A stretch of 64,000 nt of DNA. Source: Distichodus sexfasciatus. Lineage: Eukaryota; Chordata; Actinopteri; Characiformes; Distichodontidae. The DNA is taken from contig JAVGVS010000008.1 of assembly GCA_032718565.1 (NCBI GenBank), positions 2,975,579-3,039,578 of the forward strand. The letters are read 5' to 3'. Under the pieces are notes generated by a model. That model saw only the letters and a list, made by a program, of their open reading frames with translations, had not been told where the DNA came from and searched no databases. This document shows, piece by piece, positions 1 to 13,000 of the stretch; position 1 is the first letter of the stretch, and each line of letters begins with the position of its first letter. A program made the translations under genes and the position numbers.

Positions 1-1031
1 GGGCCGAACAGCTGCACGCGGTGGTTGCGGGTGTCCGAAACAAGAATCTTCCCCTCAGAGTTGACGGCCACATCCCAGGGGTAGTTGAACTGGCCGTTTT
101 TGGTTCCCTTTTCGCCGAACTTGAGGATGAACTGGCCGTCGAAGGTGAAGATCTGGATGCGGTGATTGTCCTTGTCGGCCACAATGATCCTGCGCTGGCT
201 GTCGCAGGCCACACCGGCTGGCCGATCGAACTGGCCGGGCCGCGAGCCCAAAGTGCCGAATTTGTGATGAAAGGTGCCGCACGGCTTGAAGATCTGAATG
301 CGGTTGTTGCTGCGGTCGGCCACCACCACGTAACCTTCCTTGTCCACACAGATGCCCCAAGGTCGGCACAGCTGGCCGTCGCCGTCACCCTCGCCGCCGA
401 ATGACGCCACCGGGAGGCCGACGCCTCCGTAGCTGCGTCCTGATTTGACTGCCACTTTGAAGGGGCTTCCTTCGATGTGCTGGTTGCAGACAAGTACAGA
501 CAGCAGGTGCTCACCCTCGCTTTTGGGCAGGTAGCTGACCGTGTAGGTGCCGTCTTGGTGGTCGGAGACGTCGGCGCTCGACAGGTTCCCGTCCGGACTC
601 ATCACCAGCGCGGAGATGCCGTCGCCGCCGGACATGCGCGGCTCGCCGTCGTGGTCGTAGCCTACCACCGTGAAGGAAGCCAGCTTGCCCTGCAGTGCCC
701 GCTTCAGGCCGTCGCCGTGGGCCTTGGTCGCCGGGGCGAAGGCCCCGCTGCTGATGCGGCCCATGGACTTGACGGCAATGAGGAGCGCCTGGTCCGGAGG
801 CGTGAACATGATGCGGTCGTCCTCCTGAGGCTGCAGGATGCAGCGCAGCGCCTTGAGCTCCTGCAGCTGGTTCAGCATGTGCTCGCGCGCCAGCAGGATG
901 TCCATGCTGCGACCGTCCTCCAGCACCTTAGACACCGTGGCGATGGTGCTGTCCAGTTTGGTCAGGTTCTGGTGGAGTTTCTCCACCTGCAGGTACAGCG
1001 ACTTGGCCTTCACCTGCCGGATCTTCTCCAA
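1..1031 (-). CDS. trim71: TRIM71 coding exon 4 (partial): coiled-coil end, filamin domain, NHL repeats
   Basis: Acceptor is CTCTACAG|TTG at 1032-1033. The frame stays open for 343 codons to the window edge. It begins LEKIRQVKAKSLYLQVEKL, then a filamin domain with SFTVVGYDHDGEPRMSGGD and HIEGSPFKV, then NHL repeats with the signatures RPWGICVDKEG, RPAGVACD and YPWDVAVNSEGK. Two NHL repeats and most of a third are present. In the family this is the last exon and carries all six NHL repeats. Confidence 0.96.
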   Translation of the reverse strand, partial: MEKIRQVKAKSLYLQVEKLHQNLTKLDSTIATVSKVLEDGRSMDILLAREHMLNQLQELKALRCILQPQEDDRIMFTPPDQALLIAVKSMGRISSGAFAPATKAHGDGLKRALQGKLASFTVVGYDHDGEPRMSGGDGISALVMSPDGNLSSADVSDHQDGTYTVSYLPKSEGEHLLSVLVCNQHIEGSPFKVAVKSGRSYGGVGLPVASFGGEGDGDGQLCRPWGICVDKEGYVVVADRSNNRIQIFKPCGTFHHKFGTLGSRPGQFDRPAGVACDSQRRIIVADKDNHRIQIFTFDGQFILKFGEKGTKNGQFNYPWDVAVNSEGKILVSDTRNHRVQLFG

Positions 1032-4000
1032 CTGTAGAGGACGAATAACGACAAGAAGCGTACATTGGTTTTTAGCTTGTGCTGGAGCCTTGATCGAACA
1101 ATGTAACGTAATGTAAGAAATGTAAGACATTTAAAAAGTACATTAATGTACAACTGCAGAATTGAAGCAAACCCAGTAAGCTAACGGTCTGCACAAACAG
1201 GCATGCAATAAAATCAGCATAAAACAGCGTTTCCCAAATCCCGGTCCTCGAGGAACACCGCTCTGCGCAGATTTGGTATTTCCTGCACCGCCGCACGCCG
1301 ATCCTATGTTGCTAATTAGCTAATCAGTAGCATCAGCTGTGCTGTGGGTCGGGAAACTCCAATCTGTGCAGAGCAGTGTTCCGCGAGTACTGGGATTGGG
1401 AAATGCTGGTATAAAAGCGCTCGTCACCGTCTCTAGGTCCTGTTCTTCCCTAAGAACAAATCTCAAATGAGAAAACTGGTGAAAACTGTGTGAGTGGGTT
1501 TCAAGAAGCAATTTCTTCTTAAGAGCGGCTGGTGAATGAGGTCCAAAGCCTTGCAGCAGATTCAATACTTAATCTTAAAGCGGTGTAAACCTGACGGGCA
1601 AGCTGCCAAAAGTAGTAGACGTGCAGTGATGTATCTCATCTGTTACCCAGAGGTTTGTCTGAACGCTGCCTGATACTGTGGTGGTAATAGAGGACTCAGC
1701 TTTTCAAAGCCTCCTCCTGAAGGCCGCAATAATGTGTTGTAACTTTATACAGAGCATTCGGAACTTCACAAAGCACTGCTTGTGCCTGAATGGAGCAGAC
1801 TTGAGCCCAGACACCACCTTAGAGGAAACGTAATATGTCAGTTAAGTGAGCGCTGCCCCAGTGGCTAATGCTGATGGTTACGTGATCGTCAGCAAGGCGA
1901 GGCTCACTCTCTCTCACGCGCACACACACACACCTTCCACAGCAGCTCACACTCGCGCTCCTCCAGGGCTTTCTTGTGGCGCAGCGTGGTGGTCTTCACC
2001 TCCGACTGCACCACTTTGGCCTTCAGCTCGACCTGCTCTGCGATGGCTTGGGCTTTCTCGATGCTCAGCTGTGGAAAAGAAGACGAAAAGGCCCCTTTTA
2101 AAATCACAATGTAGAAATGCACAATATGGAAAACACTGATCATTTGTTACAAAATCCCAAACGTTAACTTTTGCCTGATTAAACTGACAACATCTGTACA
2201 TTCAAATGTTTTATAAGTTCAACAAGAAAAAGACACAAGAACACGTGCACCATCAATTGCTGTAAATGTCAATTAAATAATGAAAGTGAGTGATTATTTG
2301 TCATTGTGAACACACCGCAGCACAGCACACAGTGCACCACAATGAAATGTGACCTCTGCATTTGACCCATTCGTGATGGAGTAGTGGGCAGCTGACATGG
2401 ACAGCGCACGGAGAACAGTGCTTGGGGACGGTACCTTGCTCACGAATACCTCGGTGGTAACTTTACCGGTCCTGGATTCAAACATGTGACCTGATCACGG
2501 GGCGAACACACTACCGTTACACCACCAACTAATGGTCCCATATTATGAAAAAATGTTGTTCTTTGGACATCCATGTGGGTCTGTACTGCCTCTACACACA
2601 CTGAAGTTTGATAAAAACTGGTCGATTGTGTTAGTATTAATTTACGAATGTCAGAAGTGGCGTGCTTAAACAAGCTGTTTAGATTTCTCCTTTACTTCTT
2701 CATCACAGTAGGGGACATTTGAATAACTCCACCCTTCTATCTGAGAACGTCCACCAGGTAGAACTGCCAGCGCTTACCGATCTGCCATGTTTTCTCGCAA
2801 GCGCCAGCGTAGAACTCGCAATGAAGAAGTCTACCGGTGGAGTGTCGTGTTGAACATGCACGGCTGTATGGATGGTCTGTTAGCAGCAGCCGTGTCGATT
2901 ATTTTCACATGAGGCAAACTCTCGCCGTGCTGTCTACACTACACACAGTTCCGGAGTGGGACGTGGGCAGCAGCGGCTCATTATCATTTAGGAAAACTAA
3001 TGAGAAACAGCCTGTTCTGAAAGGGACTGAAATAGAGCGGTAAAGAGCAGGTGAAATTGTCTAATCTGAGAGGTACTTCCAGCAAACTACTTCAGAGACA
3101 TGTTTAGTGGAGCTCATAGGCCTGTTTTAACTTGTTGAAAATGGGTATAATATAGGACCTTAAAAGGTAGAATAAGCACATATTTAACTCTAAACAGTTT
3201 CTCAAAGACGTATTTAATGAAAATTTAACAGCCACTCAGCTTTAATAATGAGTATAAGCAGCTCCAAGGCTAAAAGATATTAAAAAGCTCTTCCACTAAT
3301 GAGAATTTAATGAACCAACACGAACGCAGTGTACTTTTTTTGTTGACTTGCCATCGTCCAGAATAGCACCTTAGTGTTTTCTCAAGTGCTTATGTATAGC
3401 ACTGCATGCGTATCAAAAATTTACACAGTGGAAAAAACATCTTTTTATTTTCTGATTGATTTACCTTCCTTTTTTTACTTTTACAATTAGTTTTTTCATT
3501 GATTTTTGAAAAACTTCAGCCTTGCAAAAGGCTGGGCATCATTAACACAACATTTATGTACGAGTGCTAGAGAAAAAGTATTTAATACAATTATTTGAAA
3601 CTTCATTAAAAGTCATTAAAAACACTGATGGTGACATTTTCAGCACTGATGTCGCTGACTATGTGTCACAGCGGCCCTTCTACATAGAGACATCTACAAA
3701 AATTAAGACCTCTCCACACACACACACCCCCACCCACCCCCACACAGCCACCCTCACACCCCCACCCACCCACACCCCCACACGTTGGTTAAAAAAAAAG
3801 GCAAAAAGGCTGATTTCTGCCAGTAAACCTGAATAGATGCAAGAAACAATGAGGGCTTCCTTTGTGAGGTTACACAGAGCAGAAAGAGAGGTCAAACTGC
3901 CTTGTGGCCTCTGACCTCCCTCTAAACACCACAATGCCCTGGCAGAAGGGATCTGGACGCAGCTCTGCCTCTCTGCATGCCAAGTTCCGACCCCGATCAC

Positions 4001-7000
4001 ACTTCCACCGTCTCTCTATAAGGCTCCATACCCCATTTCTCCTCCGTCTCAAGATAAACATATTAATCATTAGTGCTGGATTATTTCCGCTCAATGACTT
4101 TCAAAGCTTTTGTGGCTTCTGGGTATTTAAAGGACAGACACAGAAGCAACAAGGAGAAGAAAGAGGCTTGTAATTAGATGTTCGAAAGGTTCAAGTACTC
4201 CTTTTTAGAGTGATATGACAGATTTTTGTGGCATTTCAAATATTCAGGATGCACTTTTTCCTTTTAATTCATATTCAATTAAACTGAGCTAAAGTGCCAG
4301 GAATTTTAGTAAATATACAATTTGATGGCCTTGAAAGACAAGCTTGTGTAACTGACTACTTAAAACGGACTACTTTAGAGCTCAACATTTTCGATTGTGG
4401 TCGAGTGATCATCAGCCTGGCTTCAGCATTTTTATGGCTAATGGTATCAGGCATTTTTTAAACCACTGCCAATCTTAAGTATATTACTGCACAAAGTGGA
4501 ATTGCATTTCATGACTGAAACTGTAAAACTGGACTGCTGCTAAAATATTTGCATATACAGTATTATGGGAACACTTTGCACATACTAATACTTTTACATT
4601 TACATACTAACACATTATTTTTGCACGTACTATTGATTGTTTTCTCGTTCCCCACTGGACTGTTGTCACAATATCTGCACGTCTTTTGGACATTATTGTA
4701 CACCGACTGTTTACAATTCTCATATTTAATTGCCGCAGATCATATTCACATCCAATGCAAAAAGAAATTCCAGAACCAAAACCTAGTGTAAAGTTTTTTT
4801 TTTTCCATATATTTTATAGCCTACGTATGTATAAATATTTTGCTATTCTATGTGACTTATTGTATTTATATTTTTTTATATACCTTTTACTTATGTGGCT
4901 TTTACTGGAGCCACGAGGCAACTGTTCAAGCTGTAGAATCTGGAGCCACGTCATCTCGTCTCTCTATGTACATGTACACAGTTGAGGTGACAAAGTTTAC
5001 TTTGATTTTGATATCAATAATTTACATTAAAAAATCTGTCTCTGCTTTCTGCATCACAAGTTGGGGGGCTAATTTGGGAGTATTAATTCTTTTCCCAGAC
5101 TGCCCACTGCTCCTTCACGGATGGGTCAAATGCAGGTCATAGTTTGTCGTGCTGCACTGTGTACTGTGTTCACAATGACAAATAGTCACTCACGTAAATA
5201 AACGATCATTTCAATTTTACCGTCCACTTGTTTTATTATCTTATCAAGATTTAGGGAGTTATTTTTACTAATTTACTTATTCATTCGTTTGTTCACTTGT
5301 CTCTCAGGCTGCTGGAAGCTCACTGCAGTTTCTGTTATGAACGTTATTTTAATAAGTTTTCAGAATTAAACATAAGCTAAAACACATTTAAGTTCGATTT
5401 TTTTTTTTACACAGTTCAAAATATCCGTTATGCTTCTCCTTGATTTGTAGTAATCGGTGTTGGCTCTGAAAAAAAACATATTAGTCAACCCCTAGTTTTC
5501 AAAATTTATTTCCCTCAGTAATAACAATAATCATCATCATGCCAATATGTTGTAAGCAATAACACAAATATGTATATTGTTAACAGATCAGCTTCACGTC
5601 CACAACGTCCCACCCCCACCCCACCCCCTCTACTGGATTGTTGTGTTTGGAAATATACACACTTTTTACCCTAAGCCTATTCATTCTCAATCTCATTACT
5701 GTTGTCGGATCAGTCGGGGAACCTGACAGAGTGACCTGTAGAGGTGCTAAGATGTATTATCCATCATCAGATCAGTAAAAAGGGCTCCAGCTGGTGAACA
5801 AAAAACAATCACAATACTCTCAGTGGTCTGCCCAGTTTTCACATCATCAGAGAGCATGGCATCAACACTTCAGCCATTAAAAGCTGCCGTAGCCGTGTTT
5901 ACCCAACTCTGTTAAAACCCCCCAGTTTGCCCCGGGCTGCGTATGGCCCTGTTTCGGCCCCTCCTGATTGGTACTTCATGTCAGGTGGGATAAGCTCTTC
6001 ACACTGAACCAGTAAAATCCGGTAAATGGGATTAGGCAGCGTCGCAGCAGCCGGAGTGGTCAGGGGCGCGTTGCGGCACGGGGCCCAGAACGGTCAGGGC
6101 GCTTTCAGCACGTCGTTTACCGCTGTCATTGTTAAGACCCTACAGGAGCTTTCAAGCCCATAAACGTTCAGAGGCATCCCATTTAACGGCATGTAGTAAT
6201 GGGATTAGGGTCTGGTACGAGGGTCCAGCCAAGTGTGTGACTCCAGGATTGCACGGCTGAAGCTGATAAGACGTTAAGATGTGAGGGGGTGGGAACGACC
6301 CCTAAAGTGGGCAAAGGCATAAGATTTTGTTCTAAAGGCACCTTGGTTCTAAAAAGCAAAAAAATCACCACCACCAGTGGAGTGTGACAGTAAGATTTAT
6401 TAATAAATAAAAAATTTGAATTTCTGAATTTCATTCAGCCAATTCCCACGGACAAAACGAGCACTGGCTCATCAATAGCGGCAAAGTGATTCATTTAATA
6501 TCGCTAAAAAACTCAAAAGACGACAGTGTTCACTGACACTGCAGTTTGTAATGGTGCGCGGTGATTAGTCAAATGGAAATGTCGGGTTCTGCTGAAAATC
6601 AGAACTGGCGTTTGTCTCAGTTTGGGGAAAAGGCTAGAAATAGTGCATTTTGTATAAAATTGACTCGAACTTTGAATAGTCACCAAATGGCGGTAACTCA
6701 TTTTTTTTTATTGCCGTTTATCGCATTTTGGATCAAACTCTTCATTTGTTCTTAGGAACATTACTTAGAAAAGTCTACGCCAGATTCTTTATGAATTGTT
6801 CACAAATTTATTCTAACAGTGATGAATCCTTCAGACCTTATAAACAGAAGACAGAGCAATTTGAAAACTCTGAAAATAAGAATGAACGCCAGAATCTTGC
6901 ACAAGTGGGTTTTAAGATAAATTTCTTCTTAACAACTGGTGAATGAGGCCCATTGTTTTTCCTTTAAATGTTTAGTTGTGCTTGATATAAACAGAAGTGA

Positions 7001-10000
7001 TTACGTCACATCAGTATATGATACTGTCTCATCAATCAAAGACTGTGATATCGGTAGACTTCAAATTGTTGTCGATATAATCAATATTAATTCAATCTAT
7101 ATAATATCATACCATGATTAAACTTTGGGGTGATCTACACCCCTACTAAAACCCTAAACAAAATCTAAAGACCAAAACCCACCCTTAAGGATACATGACA
7201 GCTTGTTTTGTATGCCACACACTAGGGCTGGGCGATATATCGAGTTTTTAAAATATATCGATATATTTTCATACGAGATATAGGATTACACAGTATCGTT
7301 TATATCGATATAGTTTATTTTGCGGTTAAATTAAACTAAATCGCAAGCGCAAATGTGAAACTCGAGAGCACAAAATTAAGAGTCGAGTGCGTGGTTGTGA
7401 TAATATTGCGTGCAAACTATATTTTTCCTCCCTCAAAAGTCTTTTTTCCTCTCGATGTTTTAAATGGCCTTGCGTGCAAAGTAGATTACCGAAGACGACG
7501 GAGGAAGAGGAACAGCGGCAGGTAGGTTAAACGCAAGTTATAGTTTATCGACCTTATAATAATAGTTTAATTTCTTTTTGCTCTGTATCTGTTATATTTA
7601 CATTTTATTTTTAAATCAGAAAGCATTTTTATTCAATATATATTTTAGTGTCTTTTTAATAAAAGTGCCCCTGTGACAGTTGGTACATGTGGCTTTGACC
7701 CAGAATTGGTTTTTGTTATTACTTCACCCAAAATAATATCGAGATATATATCATATATCGCCATTTACCAAAAAATATCAAGATATGATTTTTGGTCCAT
7801 ATTGCCCAGCCCTACCACACACGCACGCACACACACACAGAGGCATAAAGAGAGCGTTCTGGAGGCAGGATGGAGAGAGCCATGCAAATGCAAGTGGCAC
7901 ATTAAAGAGAGGGTGTGGCAGCAACGCCCCCTGGAATGCTTCCTCAATAGAGACCCGACTCCGAATGGACCAATCTGTTTAGCCTTTCTCTTTCAAATTC
8001 CCGGCTGGTCCTTCCTGCAGATTAGCTCTGCACAACCCCTCCAAAGAACGGGGGGAACAACAGCCCTCTTCTGGGACACACACACACACACCGCCACCCC
8101 CAACACCCCATGCTGCCTTTCTTTGAAGCAAAAGTGTGAGTGATAGAAACATTCCCTCTGTGTTGGACTAATGATCCGTCCCGTTTGTGCTATGAAAGCT
8201 GTGAATTCGTGCCAGCAGGGCGCTCCGGGCTGCTCTATTCAGCGTGAGGAGTGTGGTGTGGAGACACGTACATCTACTGAAAAACAGCAGTAGTTGTACA
8301 GCCTTACACTGAAACCTATTACTTCTTGGGAAAGTACACAAAATTGATTTTAAATAATACAGAGCCTTGGTAATTCCTTAGCAAGTGTGGACCTCAATGT
8401 CTGGCAGTAGGGCAGCTACTAAACGTTTTCCCATCAATTAATCTGCTGACTACTTTATTGATTAGTCAATTAATCTGACATTATTATTTTACTCTAACAT
8501 CTAACTGACCATTTTATTTACATGTACATCAGAATTATTTAACCTGTAATCACTAAGCAAGATTCAGCAGGTAACTTAACTTCCTTAAACTTAATTTTCC
8601 TGATTACAGGTACTGCAACCCACAGTTTTCAATTCTGTGTTGGCCTGCATGTGGTTAAAATAATGAAACAAATAAAATATTTCAATATGGTTCATGTCCC
8701 AACAAGCACCATATCGGAGCCACACTGGCACCGTCAGTCAATGCAGAACAAGTCCAAATATTTTCTGTGTATCTGGGTGTATTTATCATGCGTGTATTCA
8801 TCTGCACTAAAAGCCATTGTCAAGGCTGGTCATAACTGAAACAGACAAAAGGGAGGCCATAAAACATGCTTCTTCACACACTAACCCAAACACTAAAAAT
8901 CTCGTCTACAAATGTTAATTGCGGACATCTTGAATGAACAAAATGCCTTCCTGGTTTTCAGATTGTACGACATAAGCCTTTACTTTGGAATTTGGAAACC
9001 TTTACACTGACGCTCTTAAGCAACAAAGTTGGACAGCCACCGTGATTTGGAACCAAGCAAAAAGGGGATAATTATTCCTGTTGTTATTTCTACAATTATT
9101 TGAATAATTGTTTTAATCAAAATGTTAAACTCCTCAAAAAGGCTTACATTTCAAATAGACGTCACATTTTCAGCATTAATATTGGCTACATGTCAGTGGG
9201 CGTCTTCCATTCTTTTTCATCTTTTATGATCTAAAGTTCATTCACACAACTAGTAATAAACACAACTCTCAAGTTAAGATGCTGCAGAACCAATATTTCT
9301 CCCACATCATATATCCATCATAATAATATTAGAACTGTTAGATCTATTAGAACATAATAATATTAGCTGTGAGACAGGACACTATGGGAAGTACATCCAC
9401 ATTTACAGCATTTAGCAGGCGCTCTTATCCACAGTGACTTCCATTTCCTAATTACAGCACAAGTCTCCCTGGAGCACCTCAAGGGTTAAGAATCTTGATC
9501 AGGGGCCCAACAGTATGATTTATGAGTATGATGGTACACTGACCTGTACTGCCTGTCTACCCTGCTGAGCGTCGCTGAGGAGCTGGATGGTGAGCGCTCT
9601 GGAGTTGTGCAGCGCGTCCTGCAGGTAGGAGACGCTGTGGCCCACGTGCCTCCCCACGCTGCACTCCCGACAGATGGGCATGGAGCAGCTCTCGCAGAAA
9701 AAACGCAGCACCTGGGAGACAAGGAGCAAAAAATAAAAAGACATGAATTACAGTTTCATTCTGTTCAGTTTCAATATATTTCGTTCATACCCTTGAGCAA
9801 GGTATTGACCCACAAACACTGTGCCCAGGGTGTGCTGTGATTAAGAACTGTCGCAGTGGTGGCGCAGTGGTCTGAGTGACTGAAACACTAGGTTGGAGTT
9901 TGAATCCCAGCAGAATTTTCAACCACAAGAGGCCCTGAGATGCTCCAGGTAAACTAGCCGGTAAACGGGGGAAGAGTGAAAGTTGGTCTGGATAGAAGCT

Positions 10001-13000
10001 GAGGGTATAAATCACAAGTTTCATCCTGGTATAAGATTGGATCTATTCCATGGACAAGAATTCGACGTTGGCTGATATCACAAAGCCTGTTGCAGAGCGC
10101 GTCACGTTGAAATCCGTTAATACAGTCTCAAGAACTCACTACAAATGGCGCCGTAGCTGGAGAAGCTTATTTTGGCTTAATTACACAGTTCAAATAAGGC
10201 AAATATCGGTGGTATTTTCCAAATTACTCGCACGGTTTATCTCATGCACCCAATCTCTACGTCCCAAAGACATGAGAGTATCAAGTTCAAATGCTGCCAC
10301 TAATACCTAGACGCAATTTCTCTCCATTGTAAAGATAATGTTGTCGTCTAAACTACTGATCCCAAAGGCACGTTACAGTGTTTACATGAAATAGGAATGA
10401 ACAGGGAATTGTCCGATGACTCTTTTCCTAACTTAGCAACAACAAGCGCTGAGAGAAGCGCAGAGAAAGCGGTCTGGAAGTGAGGTTTTGACCACTCTCA
10501 GTGTAAAAAAGAACCATTTGGTGGACACAGGCCCTAATGTAGTCTTGAGAAAAAGTGTTTACATGCATGTTTGCGTGCTGCAGTAAATCACTGTAACCTA
10601 ATGACATTTTCCTGGCAAAATATAAATAAATGAGGGGCAGCTCAAGACTTTTGCACAGTATGGTACATCACGGGGACAGGAAAAAAGCAGGCTTCACATG
10701 TGGTTGTTTTAATTTACTGTGATCCTTCCAATGGCTACTATAGTGTGGTCTCAAGAAATGAAGCAGCAGTGCAACATTATAATCAAGAGGTAAAACACCT
10801 AGGCTGGTACAAGCTGTCTAACGATCACATTACTGCCCCTGAAACTGATGCTTGCAAGACTAAAGAGTCTTAGAATTCTAAATCTTGCCCTAGAGCCATG
10901 ATTCAGACAGCCTGCCTGTGTTAATGATGATGCTCAAGACCAGACAGACCACTTCAAAGAAATACATTTAACAATAGACAGTAATGTTTCCAGGGCGCTG
11001 CAACCCAGACCATATGACCTGCACCTCCTAAATCACTACACCGTTCCTCAGCCTAGGCTATAAATATGTGCAATAAAATTTAATGTTTGTTCGACTATGT
11101 TTATTTGCGCACTGCTACATATCACATACTGGCATACGTCCAGCCCATAAATCAAGCCAAGTATTTGAATTTCTCTGCAGTAAGTCATAACAGAGATGGG
11201 GAGACATTTTTAATAACAGGCATACGACATCATATAAAAAGCTGATATCTGAGCCATGCTCTGGCAATATACCCCAATCTGACAGGTTCACAAATACGTC
11301 TAGAACAAATTCTTTTAAAGGGTGGGTTTCCTAATTCTGAATGCAATTCCCAATTTTAGTATCATAGACCCGAGCCTGTATAAAATAAACAAAAACTTTG
11401 GAATGTTTTAATGTTTGTTTTTTTCTATGGACAACTGAAGAGTTCAATAATGAAGCGGACTTTGATCACTGCCACAAACGGTTTTGCTGTACTGTATAGA
11501 AGTGCATTCAGATGAATCCTTTACAATGAAAAATATTTGGCTTAAACGTGGCATGATACAATACCAATATTGTACATTTGGATATCTGCCGATGCAATAC
11601 AAATCCGACACAGTCTCTGAGTCTTTTTTTTAACAGAAAACAATACTTTAAATCTGCAAGTCTGAATACATGACTGAGATTATTCTTTATGAAATAGTTG
11701 ACTTTAATACTCTTTCCCTAAATAAAACAATTTAATAATCACACACCCATATGTATATGCTAAATGATTTATTATTAACATGACATCAGAAAAATTATTT
11801 GCTTAAACAGATTTCTGTAATTTTGTGACGTTTCCTAATTCTGTTATGCTAAAGCGGTCAGGAACACAGAGATTGGGAGAGAGAGCTGGTGGTGTTAAGG
11901 AAATTATACAGTATAATCACGTAATAAGCTTTTGGGGTTGTAGTGTGTTGTGATGCTTGTTCTGTTCATTGTTATATCAATATGTAGGAATTAGCACGAA
12001 TGTCGAACAATACACCAGCTTTACCACAGTGCCATTTCTGATGCATAACAAATTGAGTGCACATGCCTACACAAACACAGAAATTTAATTGAACAGATTG
12101 GCTCTATAGATTGGCCCAGTGCTACCGATACCCGATTTGAGCCGTTATCGGAGCGATATGTGATTTATGCATCAGATCAATGCCATCGCTAATTTGGGTT
12201 AGAAATAGAAGCCAGATTTGACCAAAAAAAAAAAAAAAAAATCATAAATAATTTTTCCAAGAGGTATCAAAAGGCAATAATAATGTTTACAAAAATAAAG
12301 AATTAAAAAGGTGAAGTGAGGAAAACACAATGTTATGTAATATTTGACCTCAAGGAACACCACAAATTTTCTTTAGAAAAGGTGGCTTCAGACTCCCTGA
12401 ATAAGCACAAGAGCAACTCCAACACTCAGCTTCCTGTGTTCTGACAAACTGGTGATGGATGACTGAAAACCTATTGTTCTGTCTTTCATCTGCCCCATTT
12501 AGGAATTATTTCATTGATGCTAAAGAATACCCATCAATCAGAAGCAGAGGTGAAGAGATAAGAACAGATTTTAGGCAACAGATTTAACACCACCTTCATA
12601 AAACCATTTATAAAAACAGCTTTCCCTCCCTAACAGGCTAGTAAACAAGATCGCATACCACTGCCACATACCACGTTATCACATCCTCCCACACCAACAC
12701 ACACGTCCCATTTCACCCAACAGTAGAACATTCCCTGAGAGACCTCCACATTTCTCCTTCCTCCAAACTTAACAGCTTTAGCAAAGGCCTGATCAAACGC
12801 TAATTATGTCTGTGCCGACTGCAGAGCAGCAGCAGCTGCCAGTAAACTCACAGTCGTGATTCCACTCGAGTTACCTGCTCGTAAAAAGCCGGCCCTCTCC
12901 ATCTCTCTCTGCAAACCAGATGGCCTGAATACTCTAGTGTGCACAGATTTCATGTGGTAGTGCATCCTGGGAAAAGGCTTTCGGGAAGGACACAGTAAGC

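Larger units (their letters stand above)
1032..1933 (-). other. TRIM71 intron 3 (902 bp), largely nested MITEs
   Basis: The intron is bounded by AAG|GTGTGT and TACAG|TTG. Bases 1098-1544 match a repeat family seen twice more in this window, and a second inverted-repeat element sits inside it at 1230-1403. The remainder shows no coding potential. Confidence 0.85.
2069..9543 (-). other. TRIM71 intron 2 (7.5 kb)
   Basis: No coding sequence is supported. The intron holds a SINE (2281-2530), a CA/CCCCAC-rich tract (3714-3783), a fish interspersed-repeat fragment (about 4860-5030), a partial SINE (5094-5215), a MITE copy (about 6745-6951), a hAT MITE (7223-7814) and a SINE fragment at 9394-9512. 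The rest is AT-rich and unremarkable. Confidence 0.85.

Noticed and set aside
477..1037. Plus-strand open frame of 186 codons and another at 21-404
   Set aside because: Antisense to TRIM71 exon 4; CpG-rich coding sequence leaves the opposite strand open by chance.
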